From positions 124,001 to 188,000 of the forward strand of contig JAGDZU010000004.1 in the NCBI GenBank assembly GCA_049115575.1: 64,000 nt of DNA, written 5' to 3'. Below, piece by piece: positions 51,822-59,777 of this stretch. The position numbers and the translations under genes were made by a program. This DNA comes from JAHEKB01 sp049115575. GTDB taxonomy: Bacteria > Bacteroidota > Bacteroidia > NS11-12g > UBA9320. Numbering within the stretch: the first letter of the stretch is position 1; every line of letters begins with the position of its first letter. A model generated the notes under the pieces. It did no database searches. It worked only from the letters and a program-made list of their open reading frames with translations, and was not told the origin of the DNA.

Positions 51822-52834
51822 TGGAAAAGAAATTATACATACAAGATGTGACTTTGAGAGATGGCATGCACGCTATCAGACATCAATATGGAAAGGAAAG
51901 TTTAAAGGAGATTGCCATTGCTCTAGACAAAGCCAAAGTGGATGCCATTGAGGTGGCTCACGGAGATGGGCTGGCAGGTTCTAGCTTTAACTACGGTTTT
52001 GGAGCACATACCGATTGGGATTGGTTAGAAGGACTAGCCGATGAGTTGGAACATGCGGTTTTAACCACCTTGCTCATTCCTGGCATTGGAACTATAGAAG
52101 ATCTTAAAAAAGCATATGACTTAGGGGTTAGATCTGTTAGAGTAGCAACGCATTGTACGGAAGCCGATATTTCAGCTCAGCATATAGATGCAGCTAAAAA
52201 TATGGGAATGGACGTTGGAGGATTCTTGATGATGTCTCATATGAACGAGCCCTCAAAACTAGCTGAGCAAGCCAAGTTGATGGAAAGTTATGGGGCAGAT
52301 TGTGTTTATGTGACAGACTCTGCTGGAGCATTGCTCATGGATGATGTAGCAGATCGAATGAAAGCATTTAAGGATGCGCTTAAACCTGAAACAGAAATTG
52401 GTATTCACTGCCATCACAACCTTGGATTAGGGGTTGCCAACACTATAGTTGCCATGCAGCACGGTGCTCATAGACTTGATGCTTCTCTAGCTGGCATGGG
52501 AGCTGGAGCTGGTAACTGCCCACTGGAAGTGCTCATTGCTGTACTCAACAAAATGGATGCACCACACAATTCTGATTTGTATGCCTTAATGGATGCTGCT
52601 GATGACATGATAAGACCGTTACAGGAAAGACCTGTTCGGGTGGACAGAGAGACCCTTTCTTTGGGTTATGCTGGTGTGTATTCGAGTTTCTTGCTGCATA
52701 GTGAAAGAGCTGCTGAAAGATATGGACTTGATACCAGGACCATATTACAGGCATTGGGAGATAGAAAGATGGTAGGCGGACAAGAAGATATGATAGTGGA
52801 TGTTGCATTGGATTTAAAGAATAAGAATACATAA
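51821..52834 (+). CDS. dmpG: 4-hydroxy-2-oxovalerate aldolase
   Basis: The aldolase splits 4-hydroxy-2-oxovalerate into pyruvate and acetaldehyde, which is channelled to DmpF. The 337-residue TIM-barrel protein has the HMGL-like start IQDVTLRDGMHAIRHQY, the metal-binding HCHHNLGLGVANT (His-x-His) and the GMGAGAGNCPLE segment of the C-terminal communication domain. It forms the DmpFG pair with the preceding gene, overlapping by one base (TAATG). Confidence 0.95.
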   Translation: MEKKLYIQDVTLRDGMHAIRHQYGKESLKEIAIALDKAKVDAIEVAHGDGLAGSSFNYGFGAHTDWDWLEGLADELEHAVLTTLLIPGIGTIEDLKKAYDLGVRSVRVATHCTEADISAQHIDAAKNMGMDVGGFLMMSHMNEPSKLAEQAKLMESYGADCVYVTDSAGALLMDDVADRMKAFKDALKPETEIGIHCHHNLGLGVANTIVAMQHGAHRLDASLAGMGAGAGNCPLEVLIAVLNKMDAPHNSDLYALMDAADDMIRPLQERPVRVDRETLSLGYAGVYSSFLLHSERAAERYGLDTRTILQALGDRKMVGGQEDMIVDVALDLKNKNT

Positions 52835-53030
52835 GTCGATAGTGGTTTATATAGAAACATTGATTGAGATTGTGGATATTGAGTTTGGTTGTACCTGCAA
52901 AATGCTTGATATTGTTGCCGGCAGGCGGAAGGGTGGGAAGAATTCCCTCTACACATTTCTACTCAAACCTCCAACACTTAGCACATAACTTAAACCAAAC
53001 GTCCCATATTAATTTAAATACGATTAGCAG
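52835..53030. other. Intergenic segment splitting the meta-cleavage cluster
   Basis: This 196-base gap separates dmpG from dmpH. It holds a GC-rich GCCGGCAGGCGG stretch near 52918 and a small inverted repeat, GGGAA/TTCCC around GAA at 52935-52947, without a T run. No gene or clear -7 box was seen. Confidence 0.5.
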
Positions 53031-53792
53031 ATGAATACATCAGAAATAGCACAAAGACTAGACAAAGCAGCTTCAGAAGCCCAAGCTATTCCTCAAATAA
53101 GCCTAAGTCAAGATTTTGATGAGACTACAGCTTACGAGATTCAGCGCTTATCAATGGAAGAACGTTATAAACGTGGAGATGACTTTGTAGGTCTCAAACT
53201 GGGCTTTACAAGCTTTGCTAAAATGGAACAAATGGGTGTCCATGACATGATTTGGGGAAGATTGACATCTGAGATGCTATACAAAGCAGGAAGAGAGTTG
53301 CCTATGAATGAATTCATTCACCCAAGAGCTGAACCTGAATTATGTTTTCTTGTAAAAAAAGACATTGACAGGGAAATTAGCCTTGACGAAGTAGGTGATT
53401 ATATAGAAGCCGTAGCTCCCGCAATTGAAATAATTGATTCGCGATATGAGAATTTCAAATTTTCGTTAGAGGATGTGATAGCAGACAATTGTTCCTCAAC
53501 TGCTTTTGTAGTAGGCGCATGGCAAAATATAAATCAAGAAATTGGAGAATTGAAAATGGAATTAGTCATTGATGGTGAAGTGATTGAAAGCGGCTCATCC
53601 ATTGCTATCCTGGGAAATCCATGGCTATCCGTAACCAACGCATCTCGCTTAGCGGCTAAGTACAAACAAGCATTCCCTGCAGGCTCATATCTCATGGCAG
53701 GAGCAGCTACATCCGCCGTATTTTTAAAGCCTGGACAGAAAGTTTTGTGCAGAGTAGAAAATCTAGGCGCGGTCTCTCTAGAGACAGTCTGA
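53031..53792 (+). CDS. dmpH: 4-oxalocrotonate decarboxylase
   Basis: The enzyme decarboxylates 4-oxalocrotonate to 2-hydroxypentadienoate, feeding the hydratase encoded upstream. The 253-residue protein is a homologue of the hydratase at 50104 but matches DmpH/XylI in diagnostic places: KLGFTSFAKMEQMGVHDM, HPRAEPELCFLVKKDI and IDSRYENFKFSLEDVIADN. In known systems decarboxylase and hydratase form a complex, so separation from the operon by 196 bases is a little unusual. Upstream enzymes (ring cleavage, semialdehyde dehydrogenase, tautomerase) are not in the window. Confidence 0.9.
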   Translation: MNTSEIAQRLDKAASEAQAIPQISLSQDFDETTAYEIQRLSMEERYKRGDDFVGLKLGFTSFAKMEQMGVHDMIWGRLTSEMLYKAGRELPMNEFIHPRAEPELCFLVKKDIDREISLDEVGDYIEAVAPAIEIIDSRYENFKFSLEDVIADNCSSTAFVVGAWQNINQEIGELKMELVIDGEVIESGSSIAILGNPWLSVTNASRLAAKYKQAFPAGSYLMAGAATSAVFLKPGQKVLCRVENLGAVSLETV

Positions 53793-53810
53793 TATTTCTA
53801 TCAAAAGAAA

Positions 53811-53840
53811 TTGTTGAAATAAGATTAAAATCTATTTTTG
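53811..53840 (+). promoter_or_regulatory. -33/-7 promoter of tRNA-Asn
   Basis: TTG at 53811-53813, a 19-base spacer and TATTTTTG at 53833-53840 form a complete Bacteroidota promoter. The tRNA begins 29 bases after the -7 box, leaving a 5' leader of about 24 bases for RNase P. Confidence 0.7.
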
Positions 53841-53869
53841 CAGTCGCTTTTCAAAAGCAGTATTAGTAC

Positions 53870-53943
53870 GCCTCATTAGCTCAGTTGGTTAGAGCGACGG
53901 ACTGTTAATCCGCAGGTCCCAGGTTCGAATCCTGGATGGGGCG
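53870..53943 (+). tRNA. tRNA-Asn(GTT)
   Basis: The 74-base gene folds as a cloverleaf: acceptor arms GCCTCAT and ATGGGGC, D-arm with AGCTCAGTTGGTTAGAG, anticodon GTT at 53904-53906 in the loop CTGTTAA, and T-arm CCCAGGTTCGAATCCTGG. The CCA end is not encoded, as usual for Bacteroidota. Confidence 0.97.
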
Positions 53944-53956
53944 CTGAAACACAAGA

Positions 53957-53983
53957 CTCTGGTGCGCAGCACTGGGGTTTTTT
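53957..53983 (+). terminator. tRNA-Asn terminator
   Basis: CTCTGGTGC and GCACTGGGG pair over a GCA loop (nine pairs, several G-T), followed by six T. It starts 14 bases after the tRNA. Confidence 0.7.
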
Positions 53984-54278
53984 ATTTTGGTGCGGAACCA
54001 CCTAGACGAGAGGTCTATCAGCCGAGCGTTGTGCAAGCAATCGAAGGAGGAAGTCCTGGATGGGTCTTGCGTTTTGGTCACAACATAAGTGAAGCCCCGA
54101 CCATGTTTTCAATCTACATTTTCAGATTAACATCGTTGCATTGCCCTCAAAATATGGATCACCAAGATGTTATTTATGTGTATATGAATCATCATTTGAA
54201 GTTTAGTCATTGACAGATTAAACTAGTCAATCAATTGAATATGTGGGTAAACTTACTGTGAAAGGCTGTTTCCTACAC

Positions 54279-54286
54279 TAATTTTG
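54279..54286 (+). promoter_or_regulatory. -7 box of the MBOAT operon
   Basis: TAATTTTG is an exact consensus match ending 24 bases before ATG 54311. Confidence 0.6.
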
Positions 54287-54310
54287 TCTCCAAATTATTG
54301 AAGAACTTCT

Positions 54311-55750
54311 ATGCTGTTCAACTCCATAGAATTTTTGATTTTTTTCCCTATTGTCTTCTTCCTTTATTGGGTCGCATTTAGGAATTCTATCAAAATACAA
54401 AATGCCTTCATTCTCTTAGCTAGTTATGTTTTTTATGGCTGGTGGGATTGGAGATTCCTTTTTTTAATAGCTTTTAGTAGCCTTGCTGACTATTTCATAG
54501 GTAAGAAGCTTATGAATGTTTCTGAACATAGAAAACGAAAGCTACTACTGCTACTGAGTTTAGGAATAAATCTAGGTGTGCTTGGCACCTTCAAATACTA
54601 CAATTTCTTCTTGGATAATTTTGTCGATGCTTTTGAATTCTTCGGACAAAAGCTAGATGTGAATAGACTCGATATCATTTTGCCTGTGGGGATCAGTTTT
54701 TATACTTTTCAGACCCTGAGCTACACTATTGATATTTATAGAAGGAAGATCAATGCCACAAAGGACATACTATCATTTGCGGCATTTGTCAGTTTCTTCC
54801 CTCAATTGGTTGCCGGACCCATTGAGCGAGCTTCAAATCTATTACCACAGTTCAAGAAACGCAGAACGCTCAGCTATGAGCAAGGTGCGGATGGATTAAG
54901 GCAGATTCTATGGGGTCTATTCAAAAAAGTTGTCATTGCAGATAACGCAGCAGTTTTCGTCAATGATATTTTCTCAAACTACGAGACAATGCCAGCTAGT
55001 GCTTTGTTTATTGGTGCGCTCTTGTTCAGTTTTCAGATCTATGGCGATTTTTCAGGCTATTCAGACATCGCTATAGGTTCTGCCAGACTTTTAGGATTCA
55101 ACTTGATGAAGAACTTTGCTTTCCCGTATTTCTCAAGGGATATTGCTGAATTTTGGAGAAGGTGGCACATCTCGCTTTCCACCTGGTTCAGGGATTATGT
55201 ATACATTCCGCTTGGGGGTAGCAGAGTCGCTCGAAAAACGGCAATACGCAATGTTTTCATAATCTTCATTGTAAGCGGATTCTGGCACGGTGCAAATTGG
55301 ACATTCATAGTATGGGGACTACTAAATGCTCTGTATTTTCTTCCTCTCATGCTCACCAATAGGAACAGAAAGAATTTGAGCTCGATCAAGTTCAAGAGTT
55401 TGGTTGCCAGCACCAGGGAATTCTTATCGATTCTTGGAACCTTTGGTTTAACCACTTTTGCTTGGATCTTCTTTAGGGCTGACAGTATAACACATGCTAT
55501 TTTGTATATCAAAGGTTTGTGGTCCCCTTCCCTATTTCAAGACCCAAGTATAAAGAATATAGGTCTATATTGGTTCTTACTCTTAATCTTTCTTGTCACC
55601 GAATGGATTGGTAGACACGGAGAACATGCTTTGGACCAATTAGCAAACAGAGGCAATAGGGTGATAAGGTGGAGCATCTACCTCATTATTATTATGCTAA
55701 TCAGTCTTTACAAGGCAAAAAGTCAAGACTTTATCTACTTCCAGTTTTAA
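54311..55750 (+). CDS. MBOAT-family membrane O-acyltransferase
   Basis: The 479-residue protein has about ten membrane segments and the AlgI/DltB-type core RDIAEFWRRWHISLSTWF, YIPLGGSRV, and the catalytic His326 in SGFWHGANWTFIVWG. Such enzymes pass acetyl groups across the membrane to a periplasmic partner that acetylates a polysaccharide. The SGNH-like gene overlaps its stop by one base, supporting this two-part scheme. The acceptor polymer is not known. Confidence 0.92.
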   Translation: MLFNSIEFLIFFPIVFFLYWVAFRNSIKIQNAFILLASYVFYGWWDWRFLFLIAFSSLADYFIGKKLMNVSEHRKRKLLLLLSLGINLGVLGTFKYYNFFLDNFVDAFEFFGQKLDVNRLDIILPVGISFYTFQTLSYTIDIYRRKINATKDILSFAAFVSFFPQLVAGPIERASNLLPQFKKRRTLSYEQGADGLRQILWGLFKKVVIADNAAVFVNDIFSNYETMPASALFIGALLFSFQIYGDFSGYSDIAIGSARLLGFNLMKNFAFPYFSRDIAEFWRRWHISLSTWFRDYVYIPLGGSRVARKTAIRNVFIIFIVSGFWHGANWTFIVWGLLNALYFLPLMLTNRNRKNLSSIKFKSLVASTREFLSILGTFGLTTFAWIFFRADSITHAILYIKGLWSPSLFQDPSIKNIGLYWFLLLIFLVTEWIGRHGEHALDQLANRGNRVIRWSIYLIIIMLISLYKAKSQDFIYFQF

Positions 55751-56676
55751 TGAAAAGATTTGTCAAAACCACATTCACATTCACCATTCTGCTATTCGGC
55801 ATTGTGACAATTGCATTTTTGGTGCCTCCTACACCAAGAGCTGCTACATCCTTGCTTTTCAGCAAACAGTTCAAGGACTCATTGTTGATTCATGAAAGTA
55901 GTCCACGTATGATATTGGTCGGAGGCTCTAATGTCAGTTTTGGATATAACTCCCAACTTATAAAGGACTCTTTAGGGTATAATCCTATCAATACATCCAT
56001 ACACGCTTCATTGGGATTGGTCTATATGATGAATGACGTGATAGACCATGTAAAAGCAGACGACATTGTCATTCTGAGTTCAGAGTACAATCAGTTCTTT
56101 GGGCATTTTGCCTATGGAGGAGAAGAACTTCTCAGGACGGTTATTGACGTAGATAAAAGTAGCCTCTCTCAACTTTCTTTTCGTCAGCTTATGAATATCA
56201 CCCCTCATCTTTTAAAATTTACTTTTTCTAAGCTAAAGCTAACAGAATACTTTTCAGTCAAACAGAACAAGATCTACGGTAAAGGCTCCTTCAATTCTTA
56301 TGGAGATGCTATAGGTCACTGGGGGAAATCTACTAGACATTATTCTCCATATGAGACTATCACCGTTTCATTCAACCCCGACATAATATCTGAGATTCAA
56401 GAATTTAATAAAAGAATCCGATCCGTAGGAGCTACACTTTTAATCGTTCCTCCAGCTGTTCAGCAAAAAACTTACGACAATCTTCAAGAGAACATTGGTC
56501 TTTTATACTCGAAATTGTCCGAAACCGACATTCCTTACCTTTCCAATCATGCAGAATATGCTTTTACTGATAGTTTGACATTTAACACTCCATATCATTT
56601 AACAGCAGAAGGTACTACCCTAAGGACCCTCAAGTTCATAGCGGACTATAGTGATTATGTCGGAGAGAGCAAATAA
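55750..56676 (+). CDS. SGNH-like membrane-anchored partner of the MBOAT protein
   Basis: The 308-residue product has one N-terminal membrane segment (about 7-27) and an exported domain with VGGSNVSFGYN (residues about 56-66), a GDSL/SGNH block I-like motif, a conserved SSEYNQFFG and PYHLTAEGT near the C terminus, where the Asp/His pair would lie. It resembles the AlgX/AlgJ-type or DUF1574 proteins that complete O-acetylation. ATG 55750, overlapping the MBOAT stop, is chosen rather than an upstream frame within the MBOAT gene. Confidence 0.75.
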   Translation: MKRFVKTTFTFTILLFGIVTIAFLVPPTPRAATSLLFSKQFKDSLLIHESSPRMILVGGSNVSFGYNSQLIKDSLGYNPINTSIHASLGLVYMMNDVIDHVKADDIVILSSEYNQFFGHFAYGGEELLRTVIDVDKSSLSQLSFRQLMNITPHLLKFTFSKLKLTEYFSVKQNKIYGKGSFNSYGDAIGHWGKSTRHYSPYETITVSFNPDIISEIQEFNKRIRSVGATLLIVPPAVQQKTYDNLQENIGLLYSKLSETDIPYLSNHAEYAFTDSLTFNTPYHLTAEGTTLRTLKFIADYSDYVGESK

Positions 56677-56686
56677 TTGAATACAA

Positions 56687-56806
56687 TTGAGAAAGTGTAC
56701 GCCATTCGCTGGAATACCTAGAGGGAGCCAGATTGGGGTGGTCAAAAAAGTCCAGGGAGATCTTGGATTTGTGGTGCTACCGGGACTAAAACCACCGCAG
56801 GCATAA
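56687..56806 (+). other. Orphan coding-like segment after the acyltransferase pair
   Basis: A 39-codon frame from TTG 56687 to a TAA reads MRKCTPFAGIPRGSQIG and continues VVKKVQGDLGFVVLPG. It looks like protein-coding sequence but has no ATG, signal peptide or recognisable family, and is GC-richer than its surroundings. An imperfect hairpin (GTGGT with ACCAC) lies at 56771-56795. It may be a gene fragment or a structured repeat. The rest of 56677-56958 shows only the hairpin repeat listed next. Confidence 0.3.
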
Positions 56807-56884
56807 CTGACTTTAATTAGCCATTCAAACAATTAATATTCGACGAAACCACCAGAACAGACCCTTTCATAAAGTGAAGATCTT

Positions 56885-56937
56885 CTGCAGGGCTTGACAG
56901 GATCACGACCAAAACGTAGCGATAGGGAATAATCCTG
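56885..56937. repeat. Intergenic hairpin repeat, copy A
   Basis: This copy starts CTGCAGGGCTTGACAGGATC and ends GGGAATAATCCTG. CAGGAT near the start and ATCCTG at the end are inverted arms. A second copy lies at 57484-57525 with a shorter middle. The pair resembles dispersed palindromic intergenic repeats of Bacteroidota. Confidence 0.65.
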
Positions 56938-56958
56938 ATTTGGTTCCCAATTTCACAT

Positions 56959-57414
56959 TCAATCTACTTTGATGAGCTTTGAACTTCTACTCCACTCTCT
57001 TGTCATACTATCTCCAATAAACCATGTTCGCTGACCTTCGAAGTATAGAGTATCATTAAACAGCCAGATATCACATTTGTCTATAAAGCCTTGTTCTGTA
57101 TTACGACTATCTTTATAGATGTGTATTTCCCTATTTTCATCAAAATACTTGTTGTACTCTATAAAATTTTCCCATGGAAACAGATAGTGACCTAAACTGT
57201 CCTTTTCAATAAACAATTTTTCTTCATGCTCATATATTAAGAATGGACAATTACTTGCTGGAAAATGTAATATAGTAATAGCCTGCCCTTCAAACTGACC
57301 AGTATAATCTTCTTCTATATCTATCTGATTCGGCTGAGGTAAAGGTTGAGAATTGTCGCATGCAACAATAAAAACAAGGGTAATCATTAATAATACATAT
57401 AAAGGTCGTAGCAT
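56959..57414 (-). CDS. Lipoprotein of unknown function
   Basis: The 151-residue protein has a lipoprotein signal (MLRPLYVLLMITLVFIVAC, Cys19) and a compact beta-rich mature part (GQFEGQAITILHFPASNCPF, then DIWLFNDTLYFEGQ). No family is recognised. Short hairpin repeats flank it on both sides. An A/T-rich inverted repeat (ATTTTATA and TATAAAAT, 57415-57442) touches its start codon and may be part of the control region. Confidence 0.6.
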   Translation of the reverse strand: MLRPLYVLLMITLVFIVACDNSQPLPQPNQIDIEEDYTGQFEGQAITILHFPASNCPFLIYEHEEKLFIEKDSLGHYLFPWENFIEYNKYFDENREIHIYKDSRNTEQGFIDKCDIWLFNDTLYFEGQRTWFIGDSMTREWSRSSKLIKVD

Positions 57415-57442
57415 ATTTTATAGACCTATTGCTTTATAAAAT
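57415..57442. promoter_or_regulatory. A/T-rich inverted repeat upstream of the lipoprotein gene
   Basis: ATTTTATA at 57415-57422 and TATAAAAT at 57435-57442 are perfect inverted arms with a 12-base spacer, directly before ATG 57414 on the minus strand. It could be an operator or an A/T-rich coincidence. Confidence 0.35.
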
Positions 57443-57483
57443 AGTTGCAGCCTGAGACTTAGATCCTTACCGGCAGGCAGGCA

Positions 57484-57525
57484 CTGCAAGGCTTGACAGG
57501 ATCACGACCGAAGGGAGTAATCCTG
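57484..57525. repeat. Intergenic hairpin repeat, copy B
   Basis: Shares CTGCA, GGCTTGACAGGATCACGACC and the GGGAGTAATCCTG end with copy A at 56885, but lacks 11 middle bases. It is preceded by CCGGCAGGCAGGC, another GC-rich motif of dispersed repeats. The inverted CAGGAT/ATCCTG arms are kept. Confidence 0.65.
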
Positions 57526-57573
57526 AACGTCTAACTTAAATTTTCCTACCTTAGAAGTCCTAAACCTAAGTTT

Positions 57574-57978
57574 ATGCGTTTGCTCCAATTAACAATTATT
57601 CTGACTTTCTTAAGCTTGAGTTCTTTTCAAACTAGTGCTGAATCACATCGGAGGTACAGAGTATCTTCTTTGAGCAATGTGAGTGATTTGTACATTACTT
57701 TAAATATCAAAATTAATTCCAAGGGAGACGCTACTATTTCAAAAACAGATAAACCTGCAAAACCTGGACATACTCATTATGTAAATTTCGTTGGGTTCAA
57801 ACCAAAGGCAACTAAACCAGATGTAGCAGTCACATTTGAACTGCCTGAAAACACAGAAGATCGCAAATTGTATGTCTTTGACATTGACTTAATGCATTCT
57901 CCTAGTACAAATTTGGATTCAACTAGAACCGGTGGATGGGTTTATATATATGCTAGATCTGTCAAGTATTTGAAATAA
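57574..57978 (+). CDS. Small secreted protein of unknown function
   Basis: The 134-residue product has a signal peptide (MRLLQLTIILTFLSLSSF, cleavage near SAES) and a beta-rich mature part (LYITLNIKINSKGDATISK, VAVTFELPENTEDRKLYVFD). No family recognised. A weak -7-like TACCTTAG lies about 20 bases upstream. A small membrane-protein gene follows 26 bases downstream. Confidence 0.6.
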   Translation: MRLLQLTIILTFLSLSSFQTSAESHRRYRVSSLSNVSDLYITLNIKINSKGDATISKTDKPAKPGHTHYVNFVGFKPKATKPDVAVTFELPENTEDRKLYVFDIDLMHSPSTNLDSTRTGGWVYIYARSVKYLK

Positions 57979-58004
57979 ATAGGTGAGTAAAGAGTTAAAG
58001 CTCT

Positions 58005-58205
58005 ATGGTCCTAGATTTTATTGGCCAAATATTTTGGATTATGATAGTGCTTTCGCCAGTACTAGCTATAGTCCGATTCATTTTCATTGAAAAAAACAAA
58101 ACCATTCTAAACTTACTTAGAGCTCTTGTTATAGCCTTGGTTTTTTCGGCAGTGTTTTATGCCATTGCCATTGAAATACTATTTAGACAAGGCATGGGGC
58201 CTTGA
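58005..58205 (+). CDS. Small two-helix membrane protein
   Basis: The 66-residue protein consists of two membrane helices (about 5-27 and 36-58) joined by a short basic loop with IEKNKTILNLL. No family recognised. It is probably cotranscribed with the secreted-protein gene 26 bases upstream. Confidence 0.5.
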   Translation: MVLDFIGQIFWIMIVLSPVLAIVRFIFIEKNKTILNLLRALVIALVFSAVFYAIAIEILFRQGMGP

Positions 58206-58207
58206 AT

Positions 58208-58621
58208 TCAATACAATGCAAATAAATAAGCCAATACACCAGGAATGGAGCTCCAATCATAGGGTAGTGGAAATTTAATAGCCCAAAGTGCAACTAGCGC
58301 CCAGGTATAATTTGACTTGACTCTTTGATGCTTGACTAGTTTTACACCAAATACTACTGAGAAATATATAACCACTGGTAAGAAAAGAAAGCTAAAATAC
58401 TTAATATACAATGAGCTGAATACCACCATTGAGAACTTGTCTGAATCATTCAGACCCCAATAATCCCATTATGAAATATTATACCAATACTCTGCAGTTA
58501 TTAATGCCAGTTGAAAATCGGAATAATTACACCAAATTACATGAGCAACACTAAGAATCAAACCCATTAATACACCAAGAAGTCCTCTTAGATTTTGGAT
58601 ATTTTTAATATTATGAGGCAT
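58208..58621 (-). pseudogene. Small membrane protein gene with one in-frame TAA
   Basis: A frame from ATG 58621 reads MPHNIKNIQNLRGLLGVLMG and continues with membrane-like sequence to codon 50, then a single TAA at 58469-58471, then continues in the same frame (WDYWGLNDSDKFSMVVFSS) through two further membrane segments to a stop at 58208. Both halves look like one 137-residue membrane protein. It is either a recent nonsense mutant, a sequencing error, or a downstream ORF restarted at ATG 58429 (73 residues). Confidence 0.5.
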
Positions 58622-58692
58622 GCAGTTTCTTTTTCAGCATAGCCAATTAAATTTAATAAAAGTTTGAGCATCAATACTTCACTACCCTTTCT

Positions 58693-59736
58693 CTAGTACT
58701 TCAACACTTTCTCTTGATATACACCACCATTATTCAGGCTCACTTGTATTAGATACATTCCACGGCTTCCTTGAAAAATGACTTCTTGAGTCTTTTGGTT
58801 GTTTATTAACTCACTATAGACCTGTTCACCTTGAACATTTAATATTTTAATAGAGTAAATTGAGAAAGGTGCATCAATCACGAAATGTTCTGTAAATGGA
58901 TTTGGGTAGAGTTTGACAACACCAGTGTTCTCCATAAAATCCATAGATGCTGTAGCAAAACACTGTTGCTCAACAAAATTGGAAGTATCTCCGGTCATGA
59001 CAAAACCAATCATCTCCCCGTTATAATTTTGGGTGGCATCATCTAGTGTATCTATGACCATATTATCCGCCCCAGCTACTCCGTCATCCATAGAAAAAAG
59101 TGCGATTAGACCTGATTCGGTGCCAACAAGTGCATGAGCCTTATCTAAGCTTATTTCTTGCTCTGTTCTTGCATAATTCCATATTCTAACCTCATCTAAA
59201 ATTCCTTGATAGAAGTCAGAAGGTGTAGAACCGCTGTTATCCCATTCTTGTCCAAGACTTATTTGATCATTGGAGCTAATTTGATAGTCTATTGAATGAC
59301 TTCCCGAGGAAGCACCATTTACATAAAGGAAACCAGTTGAGCCATCCTTTACATAAGCTACATGATGGCATTGTAAATTTCCAACAATTGTGCTGGATAC
59401 TATGTCAAAGTATGGTGCCTGTGGATTATCATCATATATCAGAACCTTACCATCTTGTGCCGTTTCTCCGCCTAACAAAATTAGCATTCTATTGCTTCCG
59501 GTAGATCCTCTATTGATGGCAAACATTGCTGATCTAATAACCTATTGACTGTCTTTATCACCTATCATCCAAAATTCAATTGTAAAATTCTGCAACTTGG
59601 ACAAAGTATCAGCTACCTCATCTAATATCACAAAATCATCTTGACCATCAAAATGTAAAGACGCTCTATCATTTTGCGCTACACCACTTAACATGATGAA
59701 GCAGAGAAAAACAATAGACAATGTATATTTAATCAT
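58693..59736 (-). pseudogene. LamG-type T9SS cargo gene interrupted by an in-frame TAG
   Basis: From ATG 59736 the frame gives a signal peptide (MIKYTLSIVFLCFIMLSGVAQ) and the start of a LamG/concanavalin-like lectin domain (LQNFTIEFWMIGDKDSQ), then TAG at 59542-59544. The same frame continues without shift (VIRSAMFAINRGSTGSNRML) through the rest of the LamG fold (LDEVRIWNYARTEQEI) to a T9SS sorting tail (VKLYPNPFTEHFVID, KVLKY). Without the stop it would be a complete 347-residue secreted lectin-like protein. It is a nonsense pseudogene, unless the TAG is read through or is a sequencing error. Confidence 0.75.
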
Positions 59737-59739
59737 AGC

Positions 59740-59747
59740 CAAAGTTA
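59740..59747 (-). promoter_or_regulatory. -7 box three bases from the LamG gene start
   Basis: The minus strand reads TAACTTTG, exact consensus, followed by GCT and ATG 59736. This is the tightest box-to-start spacing in the window. An in-frame TTG at 59742 overlaps the box and is rejected as start. Confidence 0.6.
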
Positions 59748-59777
59748 ATTATAATAACTTCATATATCCTCCAAACC

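Larger units (their letters stand above)
53944..54310. other. Post-tRNA segment with partial 3'-end copy and possible GIY-YIG remnant
   Basis: This 367-base gap has no convincing intact gene. After the tRNA terminator it contains TCCTGGATGGG at 54054-54064, an 11-base copy of the tRNA 3' end (53930-53940). ATG 54103 then begins MFSIYIFRL, which resembles the first strand of GIY-YIG nuclease genes often found just after tRNA genes in Bacteroidota; the frame decays afterwards. An 83-codon frame (53962-54213) spans both parts. The -7 box of the MBOAT gene lies at 54279-54286. Confidence 0.45.

Noticed and set aside
53962..54213. An 83-codon open frame after tRNA-Asn as an intact gene.
   Set aside because: It starts inside the terminator hairpin, has no promoter and only a short GIY-YIG-like piece. 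It is treated as remnant sequence.
56620..56832. A 70-codon minus-strand frame across the end of the SGNH gene.
   Set aside because: It overlaps a well-supported gene on the other strand and has no promoter. The plus-strand reading of this region looks more coding-like.
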